Part shown: positions 10,651 to 20,888 of the stretch, one piece after another | Layout: every line of letters starts with the position of its first letter | Numbering within the stretch: position 1 is the first letter of the stretch | DNA from: Stutzerimonas stutzeri | Lineage (GTDB): Bacteria > Pseudomonadota > Gammaproteobacteria > Enterobacterales > Pasteurellaceae | Length of the DNA stretch: 64,000 nt | Assembly (NCBI GenBank): GCA_901420285.1 | Contig: CABDVE010000001.1 | Coordinates: forward strand, 496,001 to 560,000 | Direction: 5' to 3' | Translations under genes and position numbers: made by a program | Notes under the pieces: model-generated | The model's input: only the letters and a program-made list of their open reading frames with translations | Told to the model about the DNA's origin: nothing | Databases searched by the model: none

Positions 10651-10812
10651 TTTTGTAGTACATTTCTTAATAAGGAAGTTATTTTCCCAAATAAAGACTG
10701 GTTTAAAGAATAAGCAAAGGTTGGCGCTCATCAGTAAAAAGCCTTTCTCTAAATAAGGAAAATATGTGAGAATAGGGCGGTTTATTTTAAGTAATTTTTT
10801 AACAACAGGTTT

Positions 10813-13440
10813 ATGATGAAAACAACAGCAGAAATTAGACAATCGTTCCTTGATTTTTTTCACAGCAAAGGGCATCAAGTCGTCGCAAGTAGCTCGCTTG
10901 TGCCTGAAAATGATCCGACATTACTTTTCACTAATGCGGGGATGAATCAGTTTAAAGATGTGTTTCTCGGTTTAGATAAGCGTGCTTATTCACGTGCTAC
11001 AACGGCTCAGCGTTGTGTACGTGCCGGCGGCAAACATAACGATCTAGAAAACGTGGGCTATACCGCGCGCCATCATACATTCTTTGAAATGTTGGGTAAT
11101 TTTAGTTTTGGCGATTATTTCAAACATGATGCCATTAATTTTGCATGGGAGTATTTAACTTCTCCGCAATGGCTTGGTTTACCGAAAGAAAAATTGTGGG
11201 TAACAGTGTATGAAACGGATGATGAAGCCTACAACATTTGGAACAAAGAAGTCGGTGTTCCGGTAGAGCGTATTATTCGTATTGGTGATAATAAGGGCGC
11301 GCCTTATGCTTCGGATAACTTCTGGGCAATGGGGGATACTGGTCCTTGCGGCCCTTGTACCGAGATTTTCTACGATCACGGTGAGCATATTTGGGGGGGA
11401 CCTCCGGGCTCACCAGAAGAAGACGGCGATCGCTATATTGAAATCTGGAACGTTGTATTTATGCAATACAATCGTCTTGCCGACGGTACTATGGAAAAAT
11501 TACCGCGTCCGTCTGTTGATACCGGTATGGGCTTAGAGCGCATCTCCGCCGTATTGCAGCACGTAAACTCAAACTATGATATCGATATTTTCAAAATACT
11601 TATCGCGAAAACCGCAGAAATTGTGGGTTCTACCGATTTAACTAATAAATCGTTACGCGTAATTGCCGATCACATTCGTTCTTGCGCTTATTTAATTGCT
11701 GATGGCGTGATTCCGTCAAACGAGGGGCGAGGCTATGTTTTACGTCGTATTATTCGTCGAGCGGTACGTCATGGTCATTTGTTAGGGGCGAAAGAGGCGT
11801 TTTTCTATAAACTGGTTCCAACACTTATTGAGGTGATGGCAGACGCTGGTAAAGACGTAAAAAACAAACAAGCGGATGTTGAGAGATTGCTACGTTTAGA
11901 AGAAGAACAATTTGCTCGCACGCTTGAGCGAGGTTTAACACTTTTAGATGAGGCACTTTCCGAAGTGAAAGACGGCATACTTTCTGGCGAAGTTGCGTTC
12001 AAGCTTTACGATACTTATGGCTTTCCATTAGATTTAACTGCCGACGTGTGTCGCGAACGTAATATAGCAATAGATGAAGAAGGTTTTGAGCGCGAAATGG
12101 AAGCGCAACGTTTGCGTGCGCAAGCTGCTAGCCAGTTTGGCGTGGATTACAACAATGTGGTTCGCGTCGAAGGCGAAACCAAATTTGAAGGTTACGGCGA
12201 ATCGGAGTCTTTAGCGAAAATTATTGCACTTTTTTATGATGGTAAATCGGTAGAACAAATTTCTGCGGGGCAAAGTGCTGTGGTTGTGTTAGAAAACACA
12301 CCATTTTATGCCGAGTCTGGTGGTCAAATCGGTGACCATGGCTACTTAACCGCGCAAGGTGTGGTATTTAACGTAAAAGATACGCAAAAATATGGTCGAG
12401 TATTTGGGCATATCGGTGAGTTAGAACAAGGGACATTGTCCGTAGGGCAAACTTTGAATGCGGTGGTGGATAGCGAGCGCCGCAACCGAATTTCGCTTAA
12501 CCACTCCGCAACCCACTTACTACACGCGGCATTACGTCAATTACTTGGTACCCACGTTGTACAAAAAGGCTCTTTGGTTTCAGATTCCGCATTGCGTTTC
12601 GATTTCGCGCATCCTGAAGCGATTAGTAAAAAACAACTTACTGATATTGAACGCCTCGTAAATCAAAAAGTGCGCGCCAATTTCTTGATTCAAACGGATA
12701 TTATGGATGTTGAAGCCGCAAAAGCGAAAGGCGCTATGGCTTTATTCGGTGAAAAATATGCGGATCAAGTACGCGTGTTGACCATGGGGGATTTTTCTAT
12801 TGAGCTTTGCGGGGGGATTCATGCAAAACGTACCGGTGATATAGGACTGTTCAAAATTATTTCGGAAACTGCAGTAGCGGCGGGAGTTCGTCGAATTGAA
12901 GCGGTGACCGGCGAAAATGCGATTGATTGGATGCTTAATCAACAACATATTTTGGAACAATGTGCAGAATTATTGAAATCGGATGTGAACGTGCTCACTG
13001 ATAAAATCCAGCAACTTCAAGATAAAGCGAAGAAAGCGGAAAAAGAACTTCAGGGCTTAAAAGAAAAAGCGGCAATGCGGGCAGGTTCTGATTTAGTCAA
13101 AAGTGCGATAAAAATCAACGGCGTTTCGATCATTGCACATCAATTTAATGGAATCGAAACAAAATCGCTCCGTGTTATGGTTGATGACTTAAAAAATCAA
13201 CTTGGCTCGGGTATTATTGTATTCACATCAATTTTAGATGAAAAAGTCAACCTTGTCGTTGGAGTGACAAGTGATTTGACCGCCAAAGTAAAAGCCGGCG
13301 AACTGGTGAATTTAATGGCTCAACAGGTAGGTGGTAAAGGCGGTGGTCGCCCGGATATGGCAATGGCAGGAGGTTCCCGACCGGAAAATGCGGCGCAAGC
13401 AATTAAAGCGGCACAAGACTGGTTAAACGAAAATCTGTAG
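10813..13440 (+). CDS. alaS: Alanyl-tRNA synthetase
   Basis: 875 residues, E. coli 876. It charges tRNA-Ala and edits mischarged serine. The class II catalytic core (residues 1-460, with [37 protein letters not shown] split over motifs 1-2), the editing site HSATH at 564-568 with the CGGIH zinc motif near 666, and the C-terminal C-Ala domain with a coiled coil (about 720-760) are intact. Two adjacent ATG codons are possible starts (10813 or 10816). csrA follows, as in many gammaproteobacteria. Confidence 0.98.
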   Translation: MMKTTAEIRQSFLDFFHSKGHQVVASSSLVPENDPTLLFTNAGMNQFKDVFLGLDKRAYSRATTAQRCVRAGGKHNDLENVGYTARHHTFFEMLGNFSFGDYFKHDAINFAWEYLTSPQWLGLPKEKLWVTVYETDDEAYNIWNKEVGVPVERIIRIGDNKGAPYASDNFWAMGDTGPCGPCTEIFYDHGEHIWGGPPGSPEEDGDRYIEIWNVVFMQYNRLADGTMEKLPRPSVDTGMGLERISAVLQHVNSNYDIDIFKILIAKTAEIVGSTDLTNKSLRVIADHIRSCAYLIADGVIPSNEGRGYVLRRIIRRAVRHGHLLGAKEAFFYKLVPTLIEVMADAGKDVKNKQADVERLLRLEEEQFARTLERGLTLLDEALSEVKDGILSGEVAFKLYDTYGFPLDLTADVCRERNIAIDEEGFEREMEAQRLRAQAASQFGVDYNNVVRVEGETKFEGYGESESLAKIIALFYDGKSVEQISAGQSAVVVLENTPFYAESGGQIGDHGYLTAQGVVFNVKDTQKYGRVFGHIGELEQGTLSVGQTLNAVVDSERRNRISLNHSATHLLHAALRQLLGTHVVQKGSLVSDSALRFDFAHPEAISKKQLTDIERLVNQKVRANFLIQTDIMDVEAAKAKGAMALFGEKYADQVRVLTMGDFSIELCGGIHAKRTGDIGLFKIISETAVAAGVRRIEAVTGENAIDWMLNQQHILEQCAELLKSDVNVLTDKIQQLQDKAKKAEKELQGLKEKAAMRAGSDLVKSAIKINGVSIIAHQFNGIETKSLRVMVDDLKNQLGSGIIVFTSILDEKVNLVVGVTSDLTAKVKAGELVNLMAQQVGGKGGGRPDMAMAGGSRPENAAQAIKAAQDWLNENL

Positions 13441-13520
13441 TACAAGCCTTGGTCGGTGGGATGCCGACTGTTCCTTGATTGATAGGGATATCTAATAAAT
13501 GCAAACTAAGGAGATAAAAG

Positions 13521-13712
13521 ATGCTAATCTTGACTCGTAAAGTTGGCGAAAGTGTACTTATTGGAGATAATATTTCTATCACGGTTTTGAGTGTACGTGG
13601 AAACCAAGTAAAGCTCGGTGTACAAGCGCCTAAAGAAGTATCCGTTCACCGAGAAGAAATTTACCAACGAATTAAACAGACACAAGATGAATCTGCAAAT
13701 GGTTCAACTTAG
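13521..13712 (+). CDS. csrA: Carbon storage regulator CsrA
   Basis: 63 residues with the full CsrA fold: [16 protein letters not shown], the RNA-binding [19 protein letters not shown]. The dimer binds GGA motifs in mRNA leaders and represses or stabilises them, controlling carbon flow and virulence traits. AAGGAG precedes the ATG. The alaS-csrA order is conserved; galU starts 27 bases later, so read-through into galU is likely. Confidence 0.98.
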   Translation: MLILTRKVGESVLIGDNISITVLSVRGNQVKLGVQAPKEVSVHREEIYQRIKQTQDESANGST

Positions 13713-13739
13713 TACAAATTAAATAATGGATTTTTAATT

Positions 13740-14627
13740 ATGAAAGCAATTATTCCTGTTGCCGGTTTAGGCACGCGTATGTTACCTGCTACCAAAGCAA
13801 TTCCTAAAGAAATGCTCACTTTGGTAGATAAACCGTTGATTCAATATGTGGTAAACGAGTGTATTTCCGCCGGCATCAAAGAAATCGTGCTAGTAACTCA
13901 CTCCTCAAAAAACGCGATCGAAAACCATTTTGACACTTCTTTTGAACTTGAAACGATGTTGGAAAAACGTGTTAAACGTCAACTTCTTGAAGAAGTTCGT
14001 TCTATTTGTCCGAAAGACGTGACGATTATGCATGTTCGTCAAGGTAATGCCAAAGGATTAGGTCATGCCGTTTTATGCGGTCGTCCGCTTGTCGGCGATG
14101 AACCTTTTGCCGTGGTGTTGCCGGACGTATTACTGGCCGACTTCAGTGCGGATCAGAAAAAAGAAAATCTAGCGGCGATGATTCAACGCTTTAACCAAAC
14201 TCAAACCAGCCAGATTATGGTGGCGCCGGTCGCCCAAGAAAGTGTGAGCAGTTACGGTATTGCTGATTGTGGCGGTGTGCAATTACATGATGGTGAAAGC
14301 GCTAAAATTGAAAGTATTGTTGAAAAACCCGCAGTAGATAAGGCGCCGTCTAATCTTGCCGTGGTCGGTCGTTATATTTTCTCGGCTGCAATTTGGGATT
14401 TATTGGAAAAAACGCCTGTTGGCGTAGGCGATGAAATTCAATTAACCGACGCCATTGATATGTTGATTGAAAAAGAAACCGTGGAAGCGTTCCATATGAC
14501 CGGCGAATCGTTTGATTGCGGTGATAAGATCGGCTATATGGAGGCCTTTGTCGAGTACGGTATCCGTCACGCTAAACTTGGTAAGGAATTTAAAACCTTC
14601 ATTAAGAATCTGGCGAAAACTTTATAA
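13740..14627 (+). CDS. galU: UTP-glucose-1-phosphate uridylyltransferase
   Basis: 295 residues, E. coli 302. It makes UDP-glucose for LPS core, capsule and galactose metabolism. The nucleotide-binding start [23 protein letters not shown] (split as usual at GLGTR) and [19 protein letters not shown] segments are typical. It lies 27 bases after csrA. It provides sugar nucleotide to the same LPS pathway as the heptose genes at 54-58 kb. Confidence 0.96.
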   Translation: MKAIIPVAGLGTRMLPATKAIPKEMLTLVDKPLIQYVVNECISAGIKEIVLVTHSSKNAIENHFDTSFELETMLEKRVKRQLLEEVRSICPKDVTIMHVRQGNAKGLGHAVLCGRPLVGDEPFAVVLPDVLLADFSADQKKENLAAMIQRFNQTQTSQIMVAPVAQESVSSYGIADCGGVQLHDGESAKIESIVEKPAVDKAPSNLAVVGRYIFSAAIWDLLEKTPVGVGDEIQLTDAIDMLIEKETVEAFHMTGESFDCGDKIGYMEAFVEYGIRHAKLGKEFKTFIKNLAKTL

Positions 14628-14644
14628 GGTCGGCGTTTTATATT

Positions 14645-14668
14645 AAAGAGCGGTTAATTTCCGCTCTT
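14645..14668 (+). terminator. Terminator after galU
   Basis: AAGAGCGG and CCGCTCTT pair around a TTAATTT loop, followed by a short T-rich stretch (ATTGTATTT), a modest U tract. Confidence 0.65.
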
Positions 14669-14694
14669 ATTGTATTTAATGGTGAATGTATAAA

Positions 14695-14800
14695 ACGACG
14701 GTCGAATCGTTACGGCTTTGCCGTTGTCCTCGGAAAATAGCACCGCATTGGAGATTTCAATGCGGTGCTATTTTCGTTATACGATGTCGTCGTTTACTTA
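14695..14800 (+). repeat. Nested inverted CAATGCGGTGCT element between galU and nhaA
   Basis: AAAATAGCACCGCATTG (14734-14750) faces CAATGCGGTGCTATTTT (14758-14774), a perfect 17-bp stem with a seven-base loop and T/A tracts on both sides, so it could act as a terminator for both convergent genes. Outside it are imperfect inverted arms, TAAAACGACGGTCGAATCGTTACG on the left (split TAAAACGACG and CGTTACG) and CGTTATACG...CGTCGTTTA on the right. No gene is present in this spacer. Confidence 0.85.
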
Positions 14801-14842
14801 TTACAAAAATGCCGCAACATTATGGAAACGGCATTTTTACTC

Positions 14843-16012
14843 TTAATTTGTTATTTGTGTCGTTTGTTTTAAGACGTAATAGCCTGCAAGCGCGGAAATC
14901 GTCGAGCCGAGCAAAATACCTAAACGCGAAAGAGCGTTGACGCTTTCTCCGGCAGCCGCATCAAAGGCGAGACTAGCGAGAAACATGGACATCGTGAAAC
15001 CGATGCCACATAACATCGCGACGGCAAAAATTTGTTTAAAGTTGATGCCTTGCGGCAATTTGGCGATACCTAGTTTTACTGCAAGGTAACTGAAGCCGAA
15101 TACGCCGACCGGTTTGCCGATGAGTAATCCCAACGTAATCGCAAACAATAGCGGCGAAGAAAGCATAGAGAAATCCAAACCATCGAAACTGACGCCGGCA
15201 TTGGCGAAAGCAAACAGCGGCAAAATGAAGAAAGAGGCCCAAGGTGCGAGCATATGTTCAAATTCTTCCAATAGTTTTTTACCGTTTGCGGCTTTTAATG
15301 GAATACAAAAGCCAATAATCACGCCGGCAAGCGTGGCGTGTACGCCGGATTTTAATACAGAGGCCCATAAAATCGTACCAACCAGCATATAGGCGCCGAG
15401 TGAGGCGACTTTAAAGCGGTTTAATGCGAACAGTAAGATGATGGCGACGGCAGCAGCAATGAGAGCCGGTACGCTTAACCCCTGCGAGAAGAAGAGGGCG
15501 ATCACCACAATGGCGCCTAAGTCATCAATAATAGCGAGTGCAAGTAAAAAAACTTTTAACGACAACGGTACTTGTTTGCTGAGTAACGCCATAACGCCTA
15601 GCGCGAAGGCGATGTCTGTGGCCATTGGGATTGCCCAACCGTCGGCGAGCGTCGGATCTTGGCGGGCGATGAATAAGTAAACCAACGCGGGAATCAGCAT
15701 CCCGCCGATTGCGGCGATGGCGGGAAAAATCGCTTGTTGGTAGTCGGAAAGGGAACCTTCAAGCAATTCACGCTTGACTTCTAAACCGACTAATACGAAA
15801 AATACCGCCATAAAACCGTCATTGATCCAGTGAATTAACGTTTTATCGATGGAAAATAGACCTACTCGTACGCTCACCGGTAAGTTGAGAAAATCATGGT
15901 ATGTACCGTTTAAAGGCGAATTGGCGAATACCATGGCGATAAATGCGGAGCAAAGCAGTGCGATGCCGCCGGCGGATTCAAGTTGAAAAAATCGTTTTAT
16001 GAGCTGTAACAC
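14843..16012 (-). CDS. nhaA: Na+/H+ antiporter NhaA
   Basis: 389 residues, E. coli 388, with about 12 membrane segments. It expels sodium in exchange for protons at alkaline pH. The two key aspartates stand in [12 protein letters not shown] (E. coli D163-D164), the D133 region is [11 protein letters not shown] as [11 protein letters not shown], and K300 counterpart lies in [13 protein letters not shown]. nhaA next to brnQ is also the order in H. influenzae. No nhaR regulator is adjacent. Confidence 0.97.
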   Translation of the reverse strand: MLQLIKRFFQLESAGGIALLCSAFIAMVFANSPLNGTYHDFLNLPVSVRVGLFSIDKTLIHWINDGFMAVFFVLVGLEVKRELLEGSLSDYQQAIFPAIAAIGGMLIPALVYLFIARQDPTLADGWAIPMATDIAFALGVMALLSKQVPLSLKVFLLALAIIDDLGAIVVIALFFSQGLSVPALIAAAVAIILLFALNRFKVASLGAYMLVGTILWASVLKSGVHATLAGVIIGFCIPLKAANGKKLLEEFEHMLAPWASFFILPLFAFANAGVSFDGLDFSMLSSPLLFAITLGLLIGKPVGVFGFSYLAVKLGIAKLPQGINFKQIFAVAMLCGIGFTMSMFLASLAFDAAAGESVNALSRLGILLGSTISALAGYYVLKQTTQITN

Positions 16013-16127
16013 TAAAATCTCTCCAAAAAATTAAAAATAAAATAACAAAAATTTAATGAAGGCCGGATATTACCATAAATCTTCTACTGTGCAGAAAATA
16101 TCGATGGGAAAGTTGAAGTGTCGGATC

Positions 16128-16139
16128 AGCACCGCATTG
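16128..16139 (-). repeat. Single CAATGCGGTGCT copy in nhaA-brnQ spacer
   Basis: Exact copy (minus orientation), followed by a partial echo GCATTGAAGG at 16147-16156. The 284-base divergent spacer otherwise shows only AT-rich DNA near nhaA and no gene. Confidence 0.8.
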
Positions 16140-16296
16140 GAAGCCTGCATTGAAGGAATCGGCGAATGTTAAACGCGACAACGCATAAGTCTTGTTGAAA
16201 TTTTGAAAAACCTATCTGATTAATTCTGCATTTTCGTAATGGGTTGGCGTGGAATTTGTAGTAAAATGGCGCACCTTTTTGTGACTAGAGAAAATT

Positions 16297-17604
16297 ATGT
16301 TTACCGGTAAAGATATTGTCGTTTTGGGCATGATGATTTTTGCGCTGTTTTTAGGTGCGGGGAATATTATTTTCCCGCCGATGGAAGGTTTTACCGCCGG
16401 CACGCACTGGGCAACAGCTTCTTTGGGGTTTGTGCTCACCGGCGTGTTAATGCCGTTTATTACGTTGGTCGTTGTTGCAGTGCTCGGACGCGGGGAAGCG
16501 CTAACGCGAGATTTGCCGAAATGGGCTGAGGTGTTGTTTCTTGCCACCTTATATTTGGTCATCGGCTCTTTATTCGCGATGCCGCGGGTAACCAATGTTG
16601 CTTACGAAATGGCGTGGCAGCCGCTAAATTTAACGGAAGACAGCGCGACCGCGCATTTTGTTTTCTCCGTATTGTTTAACATTATCGGCATGCTTTTTAT
16701 GCTACGTCCGAATACCATTATTTCCACAGTGGGCAAATTTATGACGCCGGCGTTGCTGGTATTGTTACTTATCGTGGCGACGACCGTATTAATTTTTCCG
16801 CTTTCTGATATTGTCGAACCGAGTAAAAGTTATGCCGCTGGTCCAGCGATTACGGCAGGACTTATCAGCGGTTATCAAACGATGGACGTATTGGCGGCGA
16901 TTGCTTTTGGCGGCATTGTGGCGCGTGCATTGGCAGTGCGTAATGTGTCTTCCGTACAAAAAGTGATGAAATATACCATTTTCGCCGGTTTTATTTCGGT
17001 GTTGTTATTGGCTGCATTGTATTTTTCTCTGTTTTATTTGGGAGCGACCAGTGCGCAAGTCGCGCAAGATGCCTCTAACGGCGGACAAATTTTCGCCCGT
17101 TATGTAAATGCGTTGTTCGGTTCGGACGGCACTTGGATTATGGCCGGCATCATTATTCTGGCGAATCTTACTACGTTGGTCGGCGTCACTAGCGCCTGTG
17201 CGGATTATTTCTCGAAATTCCACGTGCGGTTATCCTATCCGTTTTGGGTGGTGCTCTTTACTGTTTTAACTACAACAGTGGCACAAACCGGTTTAACGGA
17301 GCTCTTGCGCATCACTATTCCGGCGTTGTTATTGATTTACCCAGTGGCGATTATGCTGGTATTTCTACAAATCATTCGTCATAAACTGCCGAATATTAAA
17401 GCGAGCTATTACTTCACGTTATCCGTAACCGTTTGCTTTAGCGCTTGCGACAGCTTGAAAAATATCGATTTACTGCCGCAGTTCCTGGAAAATTGGCTCA
17501 CTCACTTACCACTGTATGCCGATGGTATGGCTTGGCTAATTCCGTCCTTGGCAGTATTGATTTTGTCTTTCTTGCTGAGAAGAAAAGCGCACCAAGCAAA
17601 ATAA
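16297..17604 (+). CDS. brnQ: Branched-chain amino acid transporter, LIVCS family
   Basis: 435 residues, about 12 membrane segments, with the family start KDIVVLGMMIFALFLGAGNIIFPP and SGYQTMDVLAAIAFGGIV. It carries leucine, isoleucine and valine into the cell with sodium or protons. It is transcribed away from nhaA. The following hairpin terminates it. Confidence 0.96.
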   Translation: MFTGKDIVVLGMMIFALFLGAGNIIFPPMEGFTAGTHWATASLGFVLTGVLMPFITLVVVAVLGRGEALTRDLPKWAEVLFLATLYLVIGSLFAMPRVTNVAYEMAWQPLNLTEDSATAHFVFSVLFNIIGMLFMLRPNTIISTVGKFMTPALLVLLLIVATTVLIFPLSDIVEPSKSYAAGPAITAGLISGYQTMDVLAAIAFGGIVARALAVRNVSSVQKVMKYTIFAGFISVLLLAALYFSLFYLGATSAQVAQDASNGGQIFARYVNALFGSDGTWIMAGIIILANLTTLVGVTSACADYFSKFHVRLSYPFWVVLFTVLTTTVAQTGLTELLRITIPALLLIYPVAIMLVFLQIIRHKLPNIKASYYFTLSVTVCFSACDSLKNIDLLPQFLENWLTHLPLYADGMAWLIPSLAVLILSFLLRRKAHQAK

Positions 17605-17637
17605 AAAATACCGAGCATTGGCTCGGTATTTTGTTTT
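17603..17637 (+). terminator. Terminator after brnQ
   Basis: AAAATACCGAGC and GCTCGGTATTTTG pair around ATTG, followed by TTTTAT. Confidence 0.88.
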
Positions 17638-17676
17638 ATCCGAAGGTGAAAAATGCCTGCGTTTTCGGCGGATTTC

Positions 17677-17991
17677 TTATGCTTTCAGGGGCACGAGTAA
17701 CAAGCATTGATCTTCCGCAATGACTTTAAACAGCAAATCAATATTCGGATGTTTGCCTGGGTGGGCTTTCGCATCTTGCACATGTTCGGCAAACCAGACT
17801 ACGCCTTGTTGTGCCGACGTGCGATCTAATCGACCGTTGAATTTTTCCGCCAGCGCATGATAAAGACGCAACGAACCGAGTTTGCCGGGCGCGGCGGGAA
17901 TATGCCAAACGATCTCGTCGCCGCATTTTATGTTTAGACCGGTAAGATGATCGATAGCGGGTAACTGGTCTAAAATTTCATCAAAATTCAT
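17677..17991 (-). CDS. DUF2322 family protein
   Basis: 104 residues, soluble, no signal peptide or membrane segment. The sequence (MNFDEILDQLPAIDHLTGLN..., with WFAEHVQDAKAHPGKHPNIDLL) resembles the small DUF2322 family found in Pasteurellaceae and some other proteobacteria; the function is unknown. It is 17 bases downstream of murB and probably the last gene of a narQ-murB transcript. Family assignment is from memory of the sequence pattern, not from a search. Confidence 0.7.
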   Translation of the reverse strand: MNFDEILDQLPAIDHLTGLNIKCGDEIVWHIPAAPGKLGSLRLYHALAEKFNGRLDRTSAQQGVVWFAEHVQDAKAHPGKHPNIDLLFKVIAEDQCLLLVPLKA

Positions 17992-18008
17992 TTTGCCTTC
18001 CTGTTAGT

Positions 18009-19046
18009 TTATGAAATGACTTGCTCGCCATTCACTTCCCCGTTTTGCCCGATAAAACGTACTTCCGGCTGTAAATAAACGCCGAATTTGGCTGCGACGG
18101 TTTGGCGTATATGGCGGGCGAGAGCAACTACCTCTGCCCCTGTTGCATTGCCCTTGTTAATGAGCACAAGGGCTTGTTTTTCATGTACTGCGGCCGCGCC
18201 GATTCGGTAACCTTTGAGATTGCAGCGGTCGATTAACCAACCGGCGGCAAGTTTCACCGAACCATCGGATTGTGGGTAATGGGGAATTTCAAGCGCGTGA
18301 TGTTCGGCGTGTTTTTTTAATTCGTTGAATTGCTGCACACTTACTATCGGATTTTTAAAGAAACTGCCCGCATTGCCCCATTCTTCCGGATTCGGCAATT
18401 TACTTTGACGGATGCGGCAAACTTCATCGAACACTTGCTTGGCTGTGACGGTTTGCGCATTGAAATCGACCAAACTGCCGTATTTCAATATTGGCTGCCA
18501 ATTTTTCGCTAGCTTTAGTCCCACCGCGGTAATCACATAGCCGTGTCGGTAACGATGTTTGAAAATGCTTTCGCGATAACCGAATTCGCATTGCTGCGCC
18601 GTTAAACGGAAGGTTTCAATGCGGTGCTGATCGAGCACCTCAACATACTCGCACAGATCTTTAAACTCTACACCGTAGGCACCGATATTTTGAATTGGTG
18701 CAGAACCGGCACAGCCCGGAATCAATGCTAAATTTTCCAAGCCACGGATATTTTGTGTGAGGGACCATTGCACCAGATGATGCCAATTTTCCCCGGCATT
18801 GACATGTAAATAGTGAAAATCTTCGTCTTCGCGATGGGTGATGCCTTGCAGACGATTGACGATGACGACGCCATTAAAATCCTCCAAAAACAGTACGTTG
18901 CTGCCTTGTCCTAAAATCAGTGTCGGTAAATTTTCCGCTTGGGCTGCTTGCCAAGCTTGCTGCAGTTGTTCAAGCGTTTGCACTTGGATGATTTTGCGCG
19001 CCTGGGCGGCAATATGAAACGTGTGAAAAGGTTGTAAATTCGGCAT
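18009..19046 (-). CDS. murB: UDP-N-acetylenolpyruvoylglucosamine reductase
   Basis: 345 residues, matching the long type I MurB of E. coli (342). It uses FAD and NADPH to make UDP-MurNAc, a committed step of peptidoglycan synthesis. The FAD-binding [11 protein letters not shown], the catalytic serine region [10 protein letters not shown] and the C-terminal glutamate LQPEVRFIG are present. It follows narQ with nine bases between, an order also known in H. influenzae. One CAATGCGGTGCT copy lies inside (18617-18628, read as QHRIE). Confidence 0.97.
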   Translation of the reverse strand: MPNLQPFHTFHIAAQARKIIQVQTLEQLQQAWQAAQAENLPTLILGQGSNVLFLEDFNGVVIVNRLQGITHREDEDFHYLHVNAGENWHHLVQWSLTQNIRGLENLALIPGCAGSAPIQNIGAYGVEFKDLCEYVEVLDQHRIETFRLTAQQCEFGYRESIFKHRYRHGYVITAVGLKLAKNWQPILKYGSLVDFNAQTVTAKQVFDEVCRIRQSKLPNPEEWGNAGSFFKNPIVSVQQFNELKKHAEHHALEIPHYPQSDGSVKLAAGWLIDRCNLKGYRIGAAAVHEKQALVLINKGNATGAEVVALARHIRQTVAAKFGVYLQPEVRFIGQNGEVNGEQVIS

Positions 19047-19055
19047 GCTCTTTCC

Positions 19056-20759
19056 TTAAAATAATGTATGCGGCAATGTGATTTTTACCTGAGTGCCGCC
19101 TTGCGCGCGGCGACCGATATGCAATTCAGCGTTAAGTTGGTTACTGCGCTCGGTCATAATATTCAAGCCGTAATGACCTTCCGGCTCATCTAAACTCGGA
19201 ATACCGACGCCGTCGTCTTCGATTAAGATCTCGTATTCCCCTTCGGCATTAGTGCGGGCGTTAATTTCAATTGTGCTGCCTTGTGAATGTTTAATTGCGT
19301 TAAGCGCGGCCTCGCGCACGATTTGCAATAAATGTACCAGTTGTTGAGGATTCAAACTTTGCGACGGCAATTGGCTATTGACGCGCATTTGCATATCTGT
19401 TTGTGAACGTAAGGAATCAATTACCTGCTCCAGAGCCAGTTGCAAATTGGCTTCTTGCACGGTTAACCGGAAGGTTGCCAATAATTCGCGCAATTGTGCG
19501 TAGCCGCCGGAAAGGGCTTGTTCAAAGTCGGCGATGATCGTCAAACTTTTGTCTTTGGACGATTCGTCCTCTTTCTTTAAATTATGCTTTAACAGGGTCA
19601 GTTGGATTTGCAAAAAGGACAGCACTTGTGCCAGAGAATCATGCAGTTCTCGCGCGATAATGGAACGTTCTTCCATCAATAAAAGTTGTTCTTGTTGGCG
19701 TTGGTTGTGGTGGAAATATAAGGCGCGCGATAGCATTTGAGCCAAGTTTTGCATCATTCGAGGATCGGGGCACGGTAGCCCGGCTTGCCAAGAAAGGACG
19801 CCAAAGGGCTTATTTTCTACCTTAAGCTCTTCAATTTGTAGAATTCGGTCTTCTTGTTTTTCGCCGAAAGCGATATCCCAATGTTCTGCGCCTAGAACTT
19901 CCAAGGCAATGTAACGTAAATGTTCGCTTACCCGAATGTGGTTGAGTAAGCGACTGAGAATTTTATCGTTAATGGCATTGGCCGTAAGTAGTTGTGAACT
20001 TTGATAAAGCGTAGTCAAAGAACGGTTGGTTTGGCGCAATCTTTGCGTTTTTTCATTCACCGTTTCTTCTAAACGCGAATACAAATTGCCGAGTTCCGAT
20101 GACATTTGGGTGAATACGCGGGATAGCGTTCCGAGCTCGTTGTTTTTTTGCGTCTCCAACGGAATATGGCTAAATTGACGCATTTGCACTTGCATACTGG
20201 CGCGGGTCAGCAATTTTAGCGGTTTTACTACTTCGCGCTGAGTAAACCAAATTACATAAGACACCATGCCGACAATCAGCAGCATCGCAAAACAGAGTAC
20301 CAAAACTGTAAACAGCCATTTTTGCTCGCTAAAGCGTTGCAGTTCGAACACGAAATAATCAACTTCGCCGACATAATTAGTCAGATTGGCACGATAGGCC
20401 TCAATGTTATGTTTACGTGCGAAATCCGCCATCGAGGCCCAATGTACAAGGAGCGATTGATAAGATTGTTTCACCGCATCGGGCGTGAAAATTTGATGCT
20501 GAATTCCATCTAGCACGGGGGCGTGCAAGCTTTTTTCATAACGTTGAAGATTGTTTTCCACGCTTTCGGGATGATTTTCCATTTCATACAGCAAACGATA
20601 GCTTTGCATCCGCAAAGAACCGGAAATGTTAATGGACTCTGCATCCGATTTGTTGCCGGCCATAATTGCCAAGCTTAACGCGATGATTAGCCCGGCGGCG
20701 ATAATAATTAGAAAAAGATACTTTGCGATGAGAATCGTAACGGAGCGTTTTGCTTGCAC
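19056..20759 (-). CDS. narQ: Nitrate/nitrite sensor histidine kinase NarQ
   Basis: 567 residues: membrane segment about 12-34, periplasmic sensor domain with the nitrate-binding P-box (SGSLRMQSYRLLYEME, residues 46-61), second membrane segment about 146-170, HAMP linker, central cysteine-containing region, then HisKA_3 and HATPase domains. The phospho-acceptor is in ARELHDSLAQ; N-box REAALNAIKHS; G boxes DDGVGIPS and GHYGLNIM. It senses nitrate and nitrite and signals to NarP. No response regulator gene lies beside it, so the partner must be elsewhere. Confidence 0.95.
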   Translation of the reverse strand: MQAKRSVTILIAKYLFLIIIAAGLIIALSLAIMAGNKSDAESINISGSLRMQSYRLLYEMENHPESVENNLQRYEKSLHAPVLDGIQHQIFTPDAVKQSYQSLLVHWASMADFARKHNIEAYRANLTNYVGEVDYFVFELQRFSEQKWLFTVLVLCFAMLLIVGMVSYVIWFTQREVVKPLKLLTRASMQVQMRQFSHIPLETQKNNELGTLSRVFTQMSSELGNLYSRLEETVNEKTQRLRQTNRSLTTLYQSSQLLTANAINDKILSRLLNHIRVSEHLRYIALEVLGAEHWDIAFGEKQEDRILQIEELKVENKPFGVLSWQAGLPCPDPRMMQNLAQMLSRALYFHHNQRQQEQLLLMEERSIIARELHDSLAQVLSFLQIQLTLLKHNLKKEDESSKDKSLTIIADFEQALSGGYAQLRELLATFRLTVQEANLQLALEQVIDSLRSQTDMQMRVNSQLPSQSLNPQQLVHLLQIVREAALNAIKHSQGSTIEINARTNAEGEYEILIEDDGVGIPSLDEPEGHYGLNIMTERSNQLNAELHIGRRAQGGTQVKITLPHTLF

Positions 20760-20888
20760 GGAAAGCCTTGGTAAAAAAAGTGGCGTTAAAAATTGGCGCT
20801 AGTGTAGCACGAAAATATGAGGGGGGTTAGTCGGAAATCCGCCCGATAAGAGGGCGGAGTTAAATATTTCGGAAGCCGCGGAATCGCG

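Noticed and set aside
14686-14940. Possible small gene between galU and nhaA
   Set aside because: The frame runs through the motif palindrome and into the nhaA 3' end on the other strand; no resemblance to a protein.
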